From JAGTVG01 sp965365275 (GTDB lineage: Bacteria > Bacteroidota > Bacteroidia > Cytophagales > Cyclobacteriaceae): a DNA stretch of 64,000 nt. The notes below the pieces were generated by a model. It was given only the letters and a program-made list of their open reading frames with translations, was not told the DNA's origin and made no database searches. Positions 37,601 to 45,996 of this stretch are shown here, piece by piece. The DNA lies in assembly GCA_965365275.1 (NCBI GenBank), contig CBDUBA010000008.1, forward strand, positions 1 to 64,000, in the 5' to 3' direction. Both the position numbers and the translations under genes were made by a program. Within the stretch, counting starts at the first letter, position 1, and each line of letters opens with the position of its first letter.

Positions 37601-38702
37601 GTTCTTCTTGTTGAAGCCGGTCATAAACCACATCCAGAGCGGCTCTTTTCTGGCAAACCAGCAATACGCGCTTTCCACGGGCCATAAAATCACTCATCAG
37701 ATTACAGATTAGCTGCGATTTTCCCGTACCTGGAGGTCCCTGAACAACAATCGAATTTCCTTTCCTTACGGCTTTAAGTGCATTTTCCTGAAAGGCATCC
37801 AACTTGAAAGGTGTATAAATCTGTTCTTCTTTCAGCTTATTTAAAAAATATGAGAATGAAAGGTGCCTGATTTCTCCATCATCTTCTTCAGAGAAAGACC
37901 TCTCGTAAAAGAAATCCTCAAAGGACTTATATTCTTTTTTGCTGGTCAGGAAGTTATAATCCGGAATAAGATAGGACCCGGATTGCGGAAATATCCCAAG
38001 AACTGCCTGAGGAAAAAGTTTGAGCTCTCCATTCTTTTCCTTCTTTTCAAGATCAGATTTCCTTAATGATTCGAAAGGAATGAGTGGATCTGAAAACATT
38101 TCCGTATTAAAGTTTATCTCAACAGGACTATCTTTTAGAAACTGATATAATCCGGTTTTGAATTCCTTGGCATCTCTGTCGAAATCATCAAATACTTTCT
38201 CAACAAACTCTTCTGAAAGTTTTACTCCATTATAATGAGAATAGGCAAGCAGAAATGATTTATTGAAAGTCAGGTTCACATCCTTCCGGATGATCAGGTA
38301 CCAGAAATTCTCTATAAGCTCAAGTTCCACAGGGAAAAACAATAAGGGCCCCCTGATCAACGTGCCATCAAGCATTTTACCCTTCACAAAAGGCCAGCCT
38401 ATGTATAAGTCTTTACTACCCCGTTCCTCAAAAATAAAATTGTCCTTGCGCTGAAGCCTCTTTAGTCTTAGACTGACATTATTACTGTCTTTGTCCCTCG
38501 GATCTATGTTTGAACAGATTCTGATCGAATTCTTACCAGCTAAAAACTGATGAATTATCTTGAATGATGGATCCTTTATTGCATAATCCAGGCTGTGCAG
38601 ATCAATAAATTGATCTGATAATAGTCTCAGCAATAACAGGGATCGGTTATTCCCTGAAAGGTTTGTTAACCTCTTCTGGTAAGATTGAAAGATCTTTTCC
38701 AT
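34671..38702 (-). CDS. large DUF4011-type SF1 helicase with a C-terminal Vsr-like domain
   Basis: A 1343-residue protein. The N-terminus (RLTNLSGNNRSLLLLRL) resembles DUF4011. A UPF1-like SF1B helicase is split by a long helical insert: Walker A GPPGTGKS at 322-329, and after about 550 residues Walker B VIFDEASQ, GDAKQLSP, GHYRSQ, VQGDERDIIIFS and NVAITRAKEKVYV. The last 85 residues (LTLYDGKTYYGLILTDD, FRGVFSRELWQD) align in pattern with the Vsr/MTES_1575-like endonuclease end of such proteins, but its usual acidic residues are not in place. Related proteins include anti-phage helicase-nucleases. Whether this one is defence or housekeeping is open. No defence genes flank it. Confidence 0.85.
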   Translation of the reverse strand: MEKIFQSYQKRLTNLSGNNRSLLLLRLLSDQFIDLHSLDYAIKDPSFKIIHQFLAGKNSIRICSNIDPRDKDSNNVSLRLKRLQRKDNFIFEERGSKDLYIGWPFVKGKMLDGTLIRGPLLFFPVELELIENFWYLIIRKDVNLTFNKSFLLAYSHYNGVKLSEEFVEKVFDDFDRDAKEFKTGLYQFLKDSPVEINFNTEMFSDPLIPFESLRKSDLEKKEKNGELKLFPQAVLGIFPQSGSYLIPDYNFLTSKKEYKSFEDFFYERSFSEEDDGEIRHLSFSYFLNKLKEEQIYTPFKLDAFQENALKAVRKGNSIVVQGPPGTGKSQLICNLMSDFMARGKRVLLVCQKRAALDVVYDRLQQEELADFAALVHDFKNDRKDIYKQIHTQIEKLYEYKLKNNSLDSIQLERKYLQSSRQIDTLSEELDELKHALFDESESGTSIKELYLTSDLSKPIINLKQEYNFFKIPEIDEFLGKLRFYVIYAKRFLKDGYPWRVRKNYKDYKVSDLKKILEIIDDIPRYQSEIENKVKEVVKTDISLAEGDAISRKSQEIEQMFELLQDKKTYEYFVHINRTGPKLADNLYLKNVEKNVKICWEGAGVEKSLPVSVLGKFQSALHNMFKARRNIFKWIQWILLSHDRPMIQKALNNNKLSRRRRDLKLLTEKLDNRLNLEHNLTKLRGNKWLKEVPEEPDKGQIEEWFRKTHDAISAKDIFISVRSFSDYFSVNHLSYEELKNEVYKLLDIIKGIPAKWLEWELYLQPTKIQEILSSKYDPGRLIQVLNRDFESLCDFDRLKDDFLDYELSIISRMEEIIDDYSEDELLDIFVNSLKLAWIEHIEMKYPILRSVSSLKFDPQVKMLQNAVKEKLKISKEIVLMRSRERTYADVTYNRLNNMITYRDLIHQVTKKRKIWPIRRLISHFSRELFNLIPCWLTSPESASAIFPMEKLFDLVIFDEASQCFSERGLPAMYRGRQLVIAGDAKQLSPFDLYKTRWDEDEEDHPDLEVDSLLDLTDKYLMQVHLKGHYRSQSLDLIDFSNKHFYEGNLMMLPDRKILNRNKPAIEFIKLEGIWEDNYNLIEAQHVSELVYKVSEEYPGKDIGVVTFNARQQDIIQDLIEEKSVEKGIFMPENLFVKNIENVQGDERDIIIFSLTHGPDKNGKLNMQFGSLNIISGENRLNVAITRAKEKVYVITSFYPQEMATEHLKNEGPKLLRKYLEYAYNVSSKKYKPEIRPAINANADWYLKNKLSQALRTDPNFRLNISEELPFSDLTLYDGKTYYGLILTDDDLYYQSVSAKETHVYNPFTLSSKNWKFRGVFSRELWQDKEEVVERLVRFSNNLME

Positions 38703-38766
38703 TTACCGGCAAAATATAAATTCATTCATAAAAAACATTGCATAATCTATAATCTTTTCCCAGGAT

Positions 38767-39702
38767 TTAAAATTTGATATATGGCTCTATTCTTTGCAAT
38801 ATACTATCATTCAAGAAGGGAATTTCACGCAGCTGGTCAATATTTTTGAGGTATCCTTTATCAGACCTTAATTTAAGTATATCATTTGCCAGTTGACTGT
38901 TAATGTATGGATGCCTTACCATTTCTTCCCATCCTGAAAAGTTTATTTCAATCTTCTCAGGAATAAATAATGAATCAATATATACTGCAGACTTTAAAAG
39001 TTCCAGTGACTTACCCTTTAATCCATAAACGTCATTCAATTGATCAATATTTGAATATCCCCCCAACAAATCCCTGTATTTTATGATTCTATTTGATAAT
39101 ATACTGCCTATGCCTTTCAATATCATTAATTGAGCCGTATCTGCCTTATTAATATTGAACTTCATTTTCGTGGTACTTGTACTTTTTTTCTCCCGGATAA
39201 TCCCGGTCCATGCTCGTACTTGAACCTGTTCATGCTGTTCTTTTGGAATCTTATCGGGAAGAATTATATAATCCTCCAGATCATTGTATAATCCTTCAGG
39301 GAAATCATAAATTTTAAGTAAATCCCTTTTCACAGAAAACTTTCCATCTTTATCCCTGTATTTTGTAATGCGTTTGCTTATTACTGAATCGAATCCAAGA
39401 AGAATCATTTCCTCAAGAGAAACAGTATTAGGATTAAATTGGAAAATAGTATCGGAAACACCTGATTTTTCCAGGTTTGCAGAAGCTATATTCTGAAGAT
39501 TTTCTTCATAGATGTCTATTAAACTATCAAGCTTCAAAGCGTCAAGCCTGTAGTTCGAATATCCGTTGTATAGAAACTGGTTATATAAGAGGGGGGATAG
39601 TAATACAATGATCAGGATAATTAATAGTAGGAATACACCATTGGCTTCCCGCATGGATATACCGAAGTACTTCCTGATGGAATTGCGAAGCTGGTTGAAC
39701 AT
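38767..39702 (-). CDS. membrane-anchored helix-hairpin-helix protein (ComEA-like)
   Basis: A 311-residue protein with one N-terminal membrane helix (about 23-46, VFLLLIILIIVLLSPLLY) and three tandem helix-hairpin-helix units: about 92-147 (LGFDSVISKRITKYRDKDG), about 182-240 (LKGIGSILSNRIIKYRDLLG) and about 252-311 (INSQLANDILKLRSDKG). Such repeats bind DNA without sequence preference, as in ComEA of the DNA-uptake machinery. Topology with the helices outside would fit DNA uptake; no other com gene is in the window. It lies 64 bp upstream of the helicase gene on the same strand and may be co-transcribed with it. Confidence 0.87.
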   Translation of the reverse strand: MFNQLRNSIRKYFGISMREANGVFLLLIILIIVLLSPLLYNQFLYNGYSNYRLDALKLDSLIDIYEENLQNIASANLEKSGVSDTIFQFNPNTVSLEEMILLGFDSVISKRITKYRDKDGKFSVKRDLLKIYDFPEGLYNDLEDYIILPDKIPKEQHEQVQVRAWTGIIREKKSTSTTKMKFNINKADTAQLMILKGIGSILSNRIIKYRDLLGGYSNIDQLNDVYGLKGKSLELLKSAVYIDSLFIPEKIEINFSGWEEMVRHPYINSQLANDILKLRSDKGYLKNIDQLREIPFLNDSILQRIEPYIKF

Positions 39703-39817
39703 AGTCTATAATAATCTTTTAAAAGAACCGAATTAAATAATTATTCTTTCAGCATCAGATTATTAAATAAATGTATAAATTCTTATTTATTTTTCAGTCG
39801 ACATTACATAAAATTTC

Positions 39818-41587
39818 TCAGAAGAGTCCCTTAACTTTCCCGGTATTCACATCGATGTCAATCTTCCGGTAGGCGGGGTCCGAAGCGGTACCCGGCATTA
39901 ATTTAACATCCCCGACTACAGGGACTGCAATTCCTGCACCGCCATATATCAAAATATCATTAATAGGTAATATCCAACCTTCTGGTCTTCCTTTCCAGGA
40001 AGGATCGTGGGAAAGGCTCAGATGGGTTTTTGCCATGCAACTTCCATAAAATTTAAACTCAGGATGTTTTTGTATTTGATTAAGTTTATCCTGGGCAATA
40101 TCCGAATATTTAACACCATTCGCCCCATATATTTCTTTGGCTATCAGTTCGATCTTACTGTTAAGTGATATATTATCATCATAAAGAAATTTAAACCTTT
40201 GCTTGTCCTCACAGGCATCCACCACCGCTTCTGCCAGTTCTATGGCACCATCTCCTCCTTCCAGCCAATGTTTTGAGGTTGCGCACCTGACGCCAACCTC
40301 CCTGCAAGCATCTTTAATAATTTTAATCTCAGCCGGATCGTCGGTATGAAAGTAATTGATACATACCACAGGCTGTATGCCACTCTTACGGATAATGTCA
40401 ATATGCGCATAGAGGTTATCAAGTCCTTTCCTCACCAGTTTCGTATTCTTCTCTGTATAGGACCGGTCAATAGGCTTGCCCGGAACAACTCTTGGCCCCC
40501 CGCCATGCATCTTGAGACCTCTCACCGTTGTAACTAAGACTGAACAATCCGGTTCCAGGTGACTATACCTGCATTTCAGGTTCCAGAATTTTTCAAATCC
40601 GATATCGGACCCGAATCCACTCTCAGTTACATGGTAATCCCCAAGCTTCAAACCAATAAAATCAGCGATTATGGAAGATTGACCCAGAGCAATATTTGCA
40701 AAAGGGCCAGCGTGGACCAGCACCGGTTGACCTTCCAGAGTCTGGATCAGGTTGGGATAAATTACTTTAGCGAGCAAGGCTGTCATGGCGCCGTCTACTT
40801 CCAGGTCGCTTGTAGAAATTGGATTCCCAGCTTTATCGTAAGCGACAATCATTTTACCGATACGTTTTCTGAAATCTTTCAGGTCAACCGAAATAGCCAG
40901 AATAGCCATTATCTCTGAGGATACGCTGATCTGGAATCCGCATTTCATCATGAAACCATCCATTTTCCCGCCAATGCCAATAATGATCTCACGCAGAGAT
41001 TGCGCACTAAAGTCCATAGCCCAGCCAATGGAGATATTTCGAGGATCAATGTTTAGACGTTTTAGCTTCTTATTTTCAAGGACTTTATCAGTATAATTAA
41101 ACTCATGCTGGATACGGCTGGTCAGGGCTACCATTGCCAGATTGTGTGCATTGGTAATTGCATCGATATCACCTGTAAGTCCCAGACTAAAATCTGTCAA
41201 CGGCACACATTGCGCCAATCCTCCTCCGGCAGCTGAACCTTTGATATTGAATGTCGGACCACCGCTCGGCTGTCTTATGGCCCCAATAGGTTTTTTCCCG
41301 ATTTTACTCAAACCCTCGAGCAGACCAATTGTCGTCGTAGATTTCCCTTCACCTAAAGGAGTGGGGGTAATTGCCGTAACATCAACATACTTCCCGAGCG
41401 ATTCTCCTTTTAATCTTTCCAGGATTATTTGATAATCCAGTTTGCCGACATAATGCCCGTAAGGTAATACTTCTGTCTGATATAATCCCAGTTCATCACG
41501 CAACTCATAGATCTTCTTCATCCGTTTCTCGGCGGCCTGTGCTATTTTCCAGTCAGGCATTTCAACAGGATTCATTTTGGCTGTCAT
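39818..41587 (-). CDS. fhs: formate-tetrahydrofolate ligase
   Basis: A 589-residue enzyme joining formate to tetrahydrofolate with ATP to give 10-formyl-THF for purines, fMet-tRNA or the reductive acetyl-CoA methyl branch. The P-loop-like motif TPLGEGKSTT is at about 79-88. Further signature blocks are IRQPSGGPTFNIKGSAAGGG (about 104-123) and PVVCINYFHTDD (about 375-386). It is slightly longer than common forms (about 555). It sits alone between a T9SS cargo gene and the helix-hairpin-helix gene, with gaps of 145 and 115 bp, and no other one-carbon gene is near. Confidence 0.96.
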   Translation of the reverse strand: MTAKMNPVEMPDWKIAQAAEKRMKKIYELRDELGLYQTEVLPYGHYVGKLDYQIILERLKGESLGKYVDVTAITPTPLGEGKSTTTIGLLEGLSKIGKKPIGAIRQPSGGPTFNIKGSAAGGGLAQCVPLTDFSLGLTGDIDAITNAHNLAMVALTSRIQHEFNYTDKVLENKKLKRLNIDPRNISIGWAMDFSAQSLREIIIGIGGKMDGFMMKCGFQISVSSEIMAILAISVDLKDFRKRIGKMIVAYDKAGNPISTSDLEVDGAMTALLAKVIYPNLIQTLEGQPVLVHAGPFANIALGQSSIIADFIGLKLGDYHVTESGFGSDIGFEKFWNLKCRYSHLEPDCSVLVTTVRGLKMHGGGPRVVPGKPIDRSYTEKNTKLVRKGLDNLYAHIDIIRKSGIQPVVCINYFHTDDPAEIKIIKDACREVGVRCATSKHWLEGGDGAIELAEAVVDACEDKQRFKFLYDDNISLNSKIELIAKEIYGANGVKYSDIAQDKLNQIQKHPEFKFYGSCMAKTHLSLSHDPSWKGRPEGWILPINDILIYGGAGIAVPVVGDVKLMPGTASDPAYRKIDIDVNTGKVKGLF

Positions 41588-41732
41588 GACTTTTGAAGTT
41601 TATAATGTTATGTTATAAAACGCGGAATTGGCAGAATATTATTCCGTTTCTTTATATATTTAATTTCATATAAAGAATCATATTTTGCAAGAAATTGATT
41701 GATTTTCTTGGACGAAGCAGGATTTAATATGC

Positions 41733-43946
41733 TTAGTATCTTACAAAACGCTGTTCATCAGAGTGCCCATTTGGATCCATCACTTTAAAAATGTACATAC
41801 CCTGAGGCATGTAGCCTATATCGAGATTTAGGGTACGGTTAGCTTTTACTTCTATTGGGCCCTCAATTAATTGGCCAAGGTTATTGAAAATCAGAAGATT
41901 CCCGTTAACATTTGAACGGGTCTTCAGCGTATTTGAATTTAATAGAGGGTTGGGATATATTTCAAGTACGACATCATTTGTCTCATTCTGTGTATTATCC
42001 GCAATGTTTTTGTAAACTGTTAAGCCTCCCTGTGCATTCCCAAATATCAAGATCTGATTTTCCAAACCCGAGATTAAACCACCGGTCATCCAGGTATGAT
42101 AACCAAAGACAGATGTATCGGTATCATCTGTCAGTTTATTATAAATAATATTCCTTGATTTCTCTGGCTCATACTTATAATCAAGGTAAACTGTTAGTTC
42201 ACCAGTATAATCAGTAGTTAATAAATCATCCAACCCATCAAGGTTTATATCAATCACAAAGGGTACAAGATTTATTCTGAATTCAATAAAACTATCGTCA
42301 ATATCCAAAAAGGCCGGATCCTCGAGAACAAAAAAAGGATCAGCATCGGTACCACTGTTTATGTAATACTCTAAACGACCGGTTGATTTACCCAGCAGCA
42401 TATCTGTCAATCCATCGTTATTGACATCGGTGAAATAGGGTGTATCATTATTTTTTAATTCAATTTCCAACAATTCGTAACTTGTATTAATATCAAGTCC
42501 TGATATGTTACCGGCTTTACCTTTATACCACCTGGTCTCAATTACTTTCGTTTCAGGAATAGTGGATACTACAATAAGATCTGATAATCCATCATGATTA
42601 AGGTCTGCAATCAGAGGCATCATATCGTAGTGATTTATTTCACTAAGTTTATGATAATCGTTATCGGCAAGGGAGTATTCAGGCCTGGTATTGCTTCCTA
42701 CATTCCTAAAAAGAGATAAATAACCATAGAACTTTTCCTCTGAAGGATATCCGTTACTGCCTACCAGAAGATCCAGATCACCATCTCCATCCTCATCCAC
42801 AAGAACAGGTTTACTGTTTTCACCCAGATCGATCATTTCAGATTGCAGGAAAGTACCGGTGATAAAATCAAATTGGGGCAATTCGTTGGTTCCGTTATTT
42901 TTATAGAACCAGCTTGACTTCCCATAATTTATGGTCTTATCAGGATTGTACTCTGTATTAGGAGACACCAGCAGGTCATAAATCCCGTCGTTATCAAAAT
43001 CATCAAAGAAGGCGGCCGGAAAGATGGGAAAGTTAGCCGGATTTTCCGGATTGGGAAAATCCTCCGAAAATTCGTTCATCCTTGCCTCTGCTGCAGTCCC
43101 CTTATTTTCAAGGAAGTAAAGTTCGTCACATTGTTCATGGCCACCCAGAAAATCTTTATCCCCATCATTATCCATATCAATCAATAAGAGACTCTTTCCT
43201 CCGGGGTGCATAACCCTGGCCTGTGCAAGTGCACCGCATGACTCCCCAAATTCCTCAAAGGCATATACATGGCAATCACATTCTTCAAAATAACCCCAGT
43301 TACGGGAGACAAACTCAAAATCAAGTAATCCACAAGATCCTGATCGTTCAACACTCATATTTTTATGGTGTCTGATAAAACCCCCAATTGCAAAATTGTA
43401 TACAAGCACATCCAGATCGCCATCTCCATCTATATCTTCAATCGAAGGAACATCAGTAATATTTACCTGTAGATTGATCATCCCTGAAGATCCCAGAGTA
43501 AGAATAGGATCTGCTATCAATTCCCATTCCGGAGTGGACCCTTCTGAAGTTATATTCTGATAAACCTTCATGCCACCACTGGAGTTGGCAAATAAATCTC
43601 TTTTCCCATCACAGTTATAATCTTTAAAGAGGATCCATCCTTCGAGTTCTGCAGGTAGGTACAGACGATATTCCGGATTGAACAGAAATTCTCCATCTGT
43701 TTGAATGAAAGTGTTGATAAGATTTGAAGAGCGATCATATATGACCAGATCGTCCATACCGTCTCCATTCAGATCTATCCTGCCATACTGTGCTGCATTG
43801 ATACCTCCTGCCCACGGATCAGGCAGCTGGGTTTCATTTATGGTAACCGGTATGGAAGTATCATACGATAAGATCACCTGTGATGAGACTGCATAGCTGA
43901 ACAAAGCGGTTAACAGTATCCACCCGATAAAAACTTTTTTTCCCAT
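41733..43946 (-). CDS. T9SS-exported FG-GAP/VCBS-repeat protein
   Basis: A 737-residue secreted protein. A signal peptide (residues 1-22) is followed by about eight repeats with Asp-rich calcium-binding loops such as DLNGDGMDDL, DIDGDGDLDV, DEDGDGDLDL, DLNHDGLSDL and DVNNDGLTDM. These are FG-GAP/VCBS blades of an integrin-like propeller. The last 80 residues form a type A T9SS sorting domain: LEIYPNPLL, then NLLIFNNLGQ, MPQGMYIFKV, ending DEQRFVRY. It should be exported through the outer membrane and anchored or released. A CDCHVY cluster in the first half is unusual. Its ligand is unknown; adhesion or surface structure is a guess. Confidence 0.92.
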   Translation of the reverse strand: MGKKVFIGWILLTALFSYAVSSQVILSYDTSIPVTINETQLPDPWAGGINAAQYGRIDLNGDGMDDLVIYDRSSNLINTFIQTDGEFLFNPEYRLYLPAELEGWILFKDYNCDGKRDLFANSSGGMKVYQNITSEGSTPEWELIADPILTLGSSGMINLQVNITDVPSIEDIDGDGDLDVLVYNFAIGGFIRHHKNMSVERSGSCGLLDFEFVSRNWGYFEECDCHVYAFEEFGESCGALAQARVMHPGGKSLLLIDMDNDGDKDFLGGHEQCDELYFLENKGTAAEARMNEFSEDFPNPENPANFPIFPAAFFDDFDNDGIYDLLVSPNTEYNPDKTINYGKSSWFYKNNGTNELPQFDFITGTFLQSEMIDLGENSKPVLVDEDGDGDLDLLVGSNGYPSEEKFYGYLSLFRNVGSNTRPEYSLADNDYHKLSEINHYDMMPLIADLNHDGLSDLIVVSTIPETKVIETRWYKGKAGNISGLDINTSYELLEIELKNNDTPYFTDVNNDGLTDMLLGKSTGRLEYYINSGTDADPFFVLEDPAFLDIDDSFIEFRINLVPFVIDINLDGLDDLLTTDYTGELTVYLDYKYEPEKSRNIIYNKLTDDTDTSVFGYHTWMTGGLISGLENQILIFGNAQGGLTVYKNIADNTQNETNDVVLEIYPNPLLNSNTLKTRSNVNGNLLIFNNLGQLIEGPIEVKANRTLNLDIGYMPQGMYIFKVMDPNGHSDEQRFVRY

Positions 43947-44046
43947 ATTCTGCTTATCTGACGCCTGTTCTTTAAAAGTTCTTATATTCCAATGTAAATA
44001 TAAAGTTACTTTCTATATTCGAAGATTGTTCCAATTTTCTAAATAA

Positions 44047-45336
44047 ATGATTCAGGATTTATATAAAAGGTTTGTTTCAAGCACCGGCATTTCTACTGAT
44101 ACACGAAAAATCGAACCCGGAAATATATTTTTTGCACTCAAGGGACCTAATTTCAATGCGAATGAATTTGCTCAGAAAGCAATATCAGAAGGTGCAGTTC
44201 TATCAGTGGTAGATGAGGAAGAATTTGACCTTTCCCCTAATACAATACTGGTAAAAAACACACTTCAAACTTTACAGGATCTTGCCAACCATCACCGGCG
44301 ACAATTGAAAATTCCGGTTATTGGTATCACCGGCAGCAATGGAAAAACTACAACAAAGGAATTGATAAGGGATGTACTATCCAGAAAATATAAGTGCCAG
44401 GCTACTGAAGGAAATTTAAACAACCATATTGGGGTTCCCTTGACAGTACTCTCCCTGAAACAAGATAGCGAGATCGCCATCATAGAGATGGGTGCCAACA
44501 AACTTGGTGATATTAATGAATTGTGCGGGATCGCTGAACCTACACACGGCATCATAACGAATATTGGGAAAGCCCATACGGAAGGCTTCGGAGGATTTGA
44601 AGGAGTATTAAGGGGCAAAAGTGAGTTGTATAATTGGCTTATGCAAAACCAAGGAACCGTATTCATAAATTCTGAAGATCCCATATTGATGAACATGTCA
44701 AAGCGGTTTGAAAATCCGATTTTATATCCCAGGTCTGGGGATTTTTATCAATGCCGCCTCACAGAGGCCAATCCCTGGGTAACTGTAGAGGATGAAGGGA
44801 AAAACATAATTAAGACACATTTGATCGGAAAATATAATTATCAGAATATAGCAGCGGCCTTATGTATAGGGAAATACTTCGATGTCGATCCCGGGGAAGC
44901 TGCTTCGGCTGTGTCTCAATATATCCCTGCAAATAACCGATCTCAGATATTGTCTATTGGTACGAATACGATCATTCTTGATGCCTATAATGCCAATCCG
45001 GATTCAATGGCAGCAGCAATTGAGAACCTCCTGGGCATGAAGGGGAAAAATAAGGTACTCATCCTCGGAGATATGTTTGAGCTTGGTGATCTGTCTGAAG
45101 AGGAACACAGAAGAATTGGTGACATCACCGCGAAGGGAGATTTTGATAAGGTAATCTTCTGTGGGGAAAGGATGCGAAGTGCCTATGACTCAAACAAAAA
45201 TGCGCGATATTTTAAAACAAGGATAGAACTGGAAAATTATATTGAAAGTAGTATTTTCGAAGATAGTCTTATTTTGATTAAAGGGTCAAGAGGGATGGCC
45301 CTGGAAGTAATTGCCCGTAAAATCCGTACATTATGA
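44047..45336 (+). CDS. murF: UDP-MurNAc-tripeptide-D-alanyl-D-alanine ligase MurF
   Basis: A 429-residue Mur ligase adding D-Ala-D-Ala to the UDP-MurNAc tripeptide in the cytoplasm, the last soluble step of peptidoglycan precursor synthesis. The N-terminal domain has STDTRKIEPGNIFFALKG, the P-loop GSNGKTT is at 96-102, EGNLNNHIGVP follows, and the C-terminal ligase domain has LDAYNANPDSM. The latter two are MurF-specific blocks. The length fits Bacteroidota MurF (about 430). It stands apart from a mur cluster and shares an ATGA overlap with the DUF2461 gene. Confidence 0.96.
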   Translation: MIQDLYKRFVSSTGISTDTRKIEPGNIFFALKGPNFNANEFAQKAISEGAVLSVVDEEEFDLSPNTILVKNTLQTLQDLANHHRRQLKIPVIGITGSNGKTTTKELIRDVLSRKYKCQATEGNLNNHIGVPLTVLSLKQDSEIAIIEMGANKLGDINELCGIAEPTHGIITNIGKAHTEGFGGFEGVLRGKSELYNWLMQNQGTVFINSEDPILMNMSKRFENPILYPRSGDFYQCRLTEANPWVTVEDEGKNIIKTHLIGKYNYQNIAAALCIGKYFDVDPGEAASAVSQYIPANNRSQILSIGTNTIILDAYNANPDSMAAAIENLLGMKGKNKVLILGDMFELGDLSEEEHRRIGDITAKGDFDKVIFCGERMRSAYDSNKNARYFKTRIELENYIESSIFEDSLILIKGSRGMALEVIARKIRTL

Positions 45337-45986
45337 AAGAAATCTTATCATTCCTAAAAGGCCTTCAAAAAAACAATACCAGGGAATGGATGGAGGCCAA
45401 CAAATCAAAATATCTTAATTCCAAGCAGCAATTCGAGGATATTATCTCTATGCTTATAGATAATATTGCTGCATTTGATCCACATATCATAGGCACCCAA
45501 CCTAAAAAATGCATATTCCGACTGCATAGAGATGTCCGGTTCAGCAATGATAAACGGCCCTATAAGGAAAACATGGGAGGATTCATCAATAAGGATGGTC
45601 GTAAAGGTATGGATGGAGGATATTACATTCATATTCAACCTGGACAGTCCATGCTTGCCGGGGGTATTTATATGCCACCTCCTGAAATCCTTAAAAAGAT
45701 CCGCCAGGAGATAGATTATAATCCAGATGGATTGATCAGGTTTATGAACAGCAGCGATTTCAAAAATTATTTCGGATCATTCGAGGGAGACAGATTAAAA
45801 AAAGCACCCAAAGGATATAGCCCAGATCATCCGAATATTGAATTGTTGAGGTTGAAATACTATATCGTTGTTCATCGAATAGAAGATGCCGAATTATTAA
45901 AGCCAGATTTCCTGGATAAGGCAACACGGATCTTTAAAGCCATGCTGCCACTAAATAACTATCTCAGGACAGCTTTGGATGAATAA
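45333..45986 (+). CDS. DUF2461 family protein (TIGR02453)
   Basis: A 217-residue protein of the DUF2461 family, widespread in bacteria and fungi without a known function. Recognisable blocks are FLKGLQKNNTREWMEANK near the start, RLHRDVRFSNDKRPYKENMGG (split across about 63-83), YYIHIQPGQSMLAGGIYMPP and the late GYSPDHPNIELLR. No catalytic motif is evident to me. Its start codon overlaps the murF stop (ATGA), so it is translationally coupled to murF. It converges on the AddB-like gene 10 bp away. Confidence 0.9.
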   Translation: MKEILSFLKGLQKNNTREWMEANKSKYLNSKQQFEDIISMLIDNIAAFDPHIIGTQPKKCIFRLHRDVRFSNDKRPYKENMGGFINKDGRKGMDGGYYIHIQPGQSMLAGGIYMPPPEILKKIRQEIDYNPDGLIRFMNSSDFKNYFGSFEGDRLKKAPKGYSPDHPNIELLRLKYYIVVHRIEDAELLKPDFLDKATRIFKAMLPLNNYLRTALDE

Positions 45987-45996
45987 TCGGACCTGA

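Noticed and set aside
41623..41646. CGGAAT...ATTCCG inverted repeat before fhs
   Set aside because: Only six base pairs and no T tract; too weak for a terminator or operator call.
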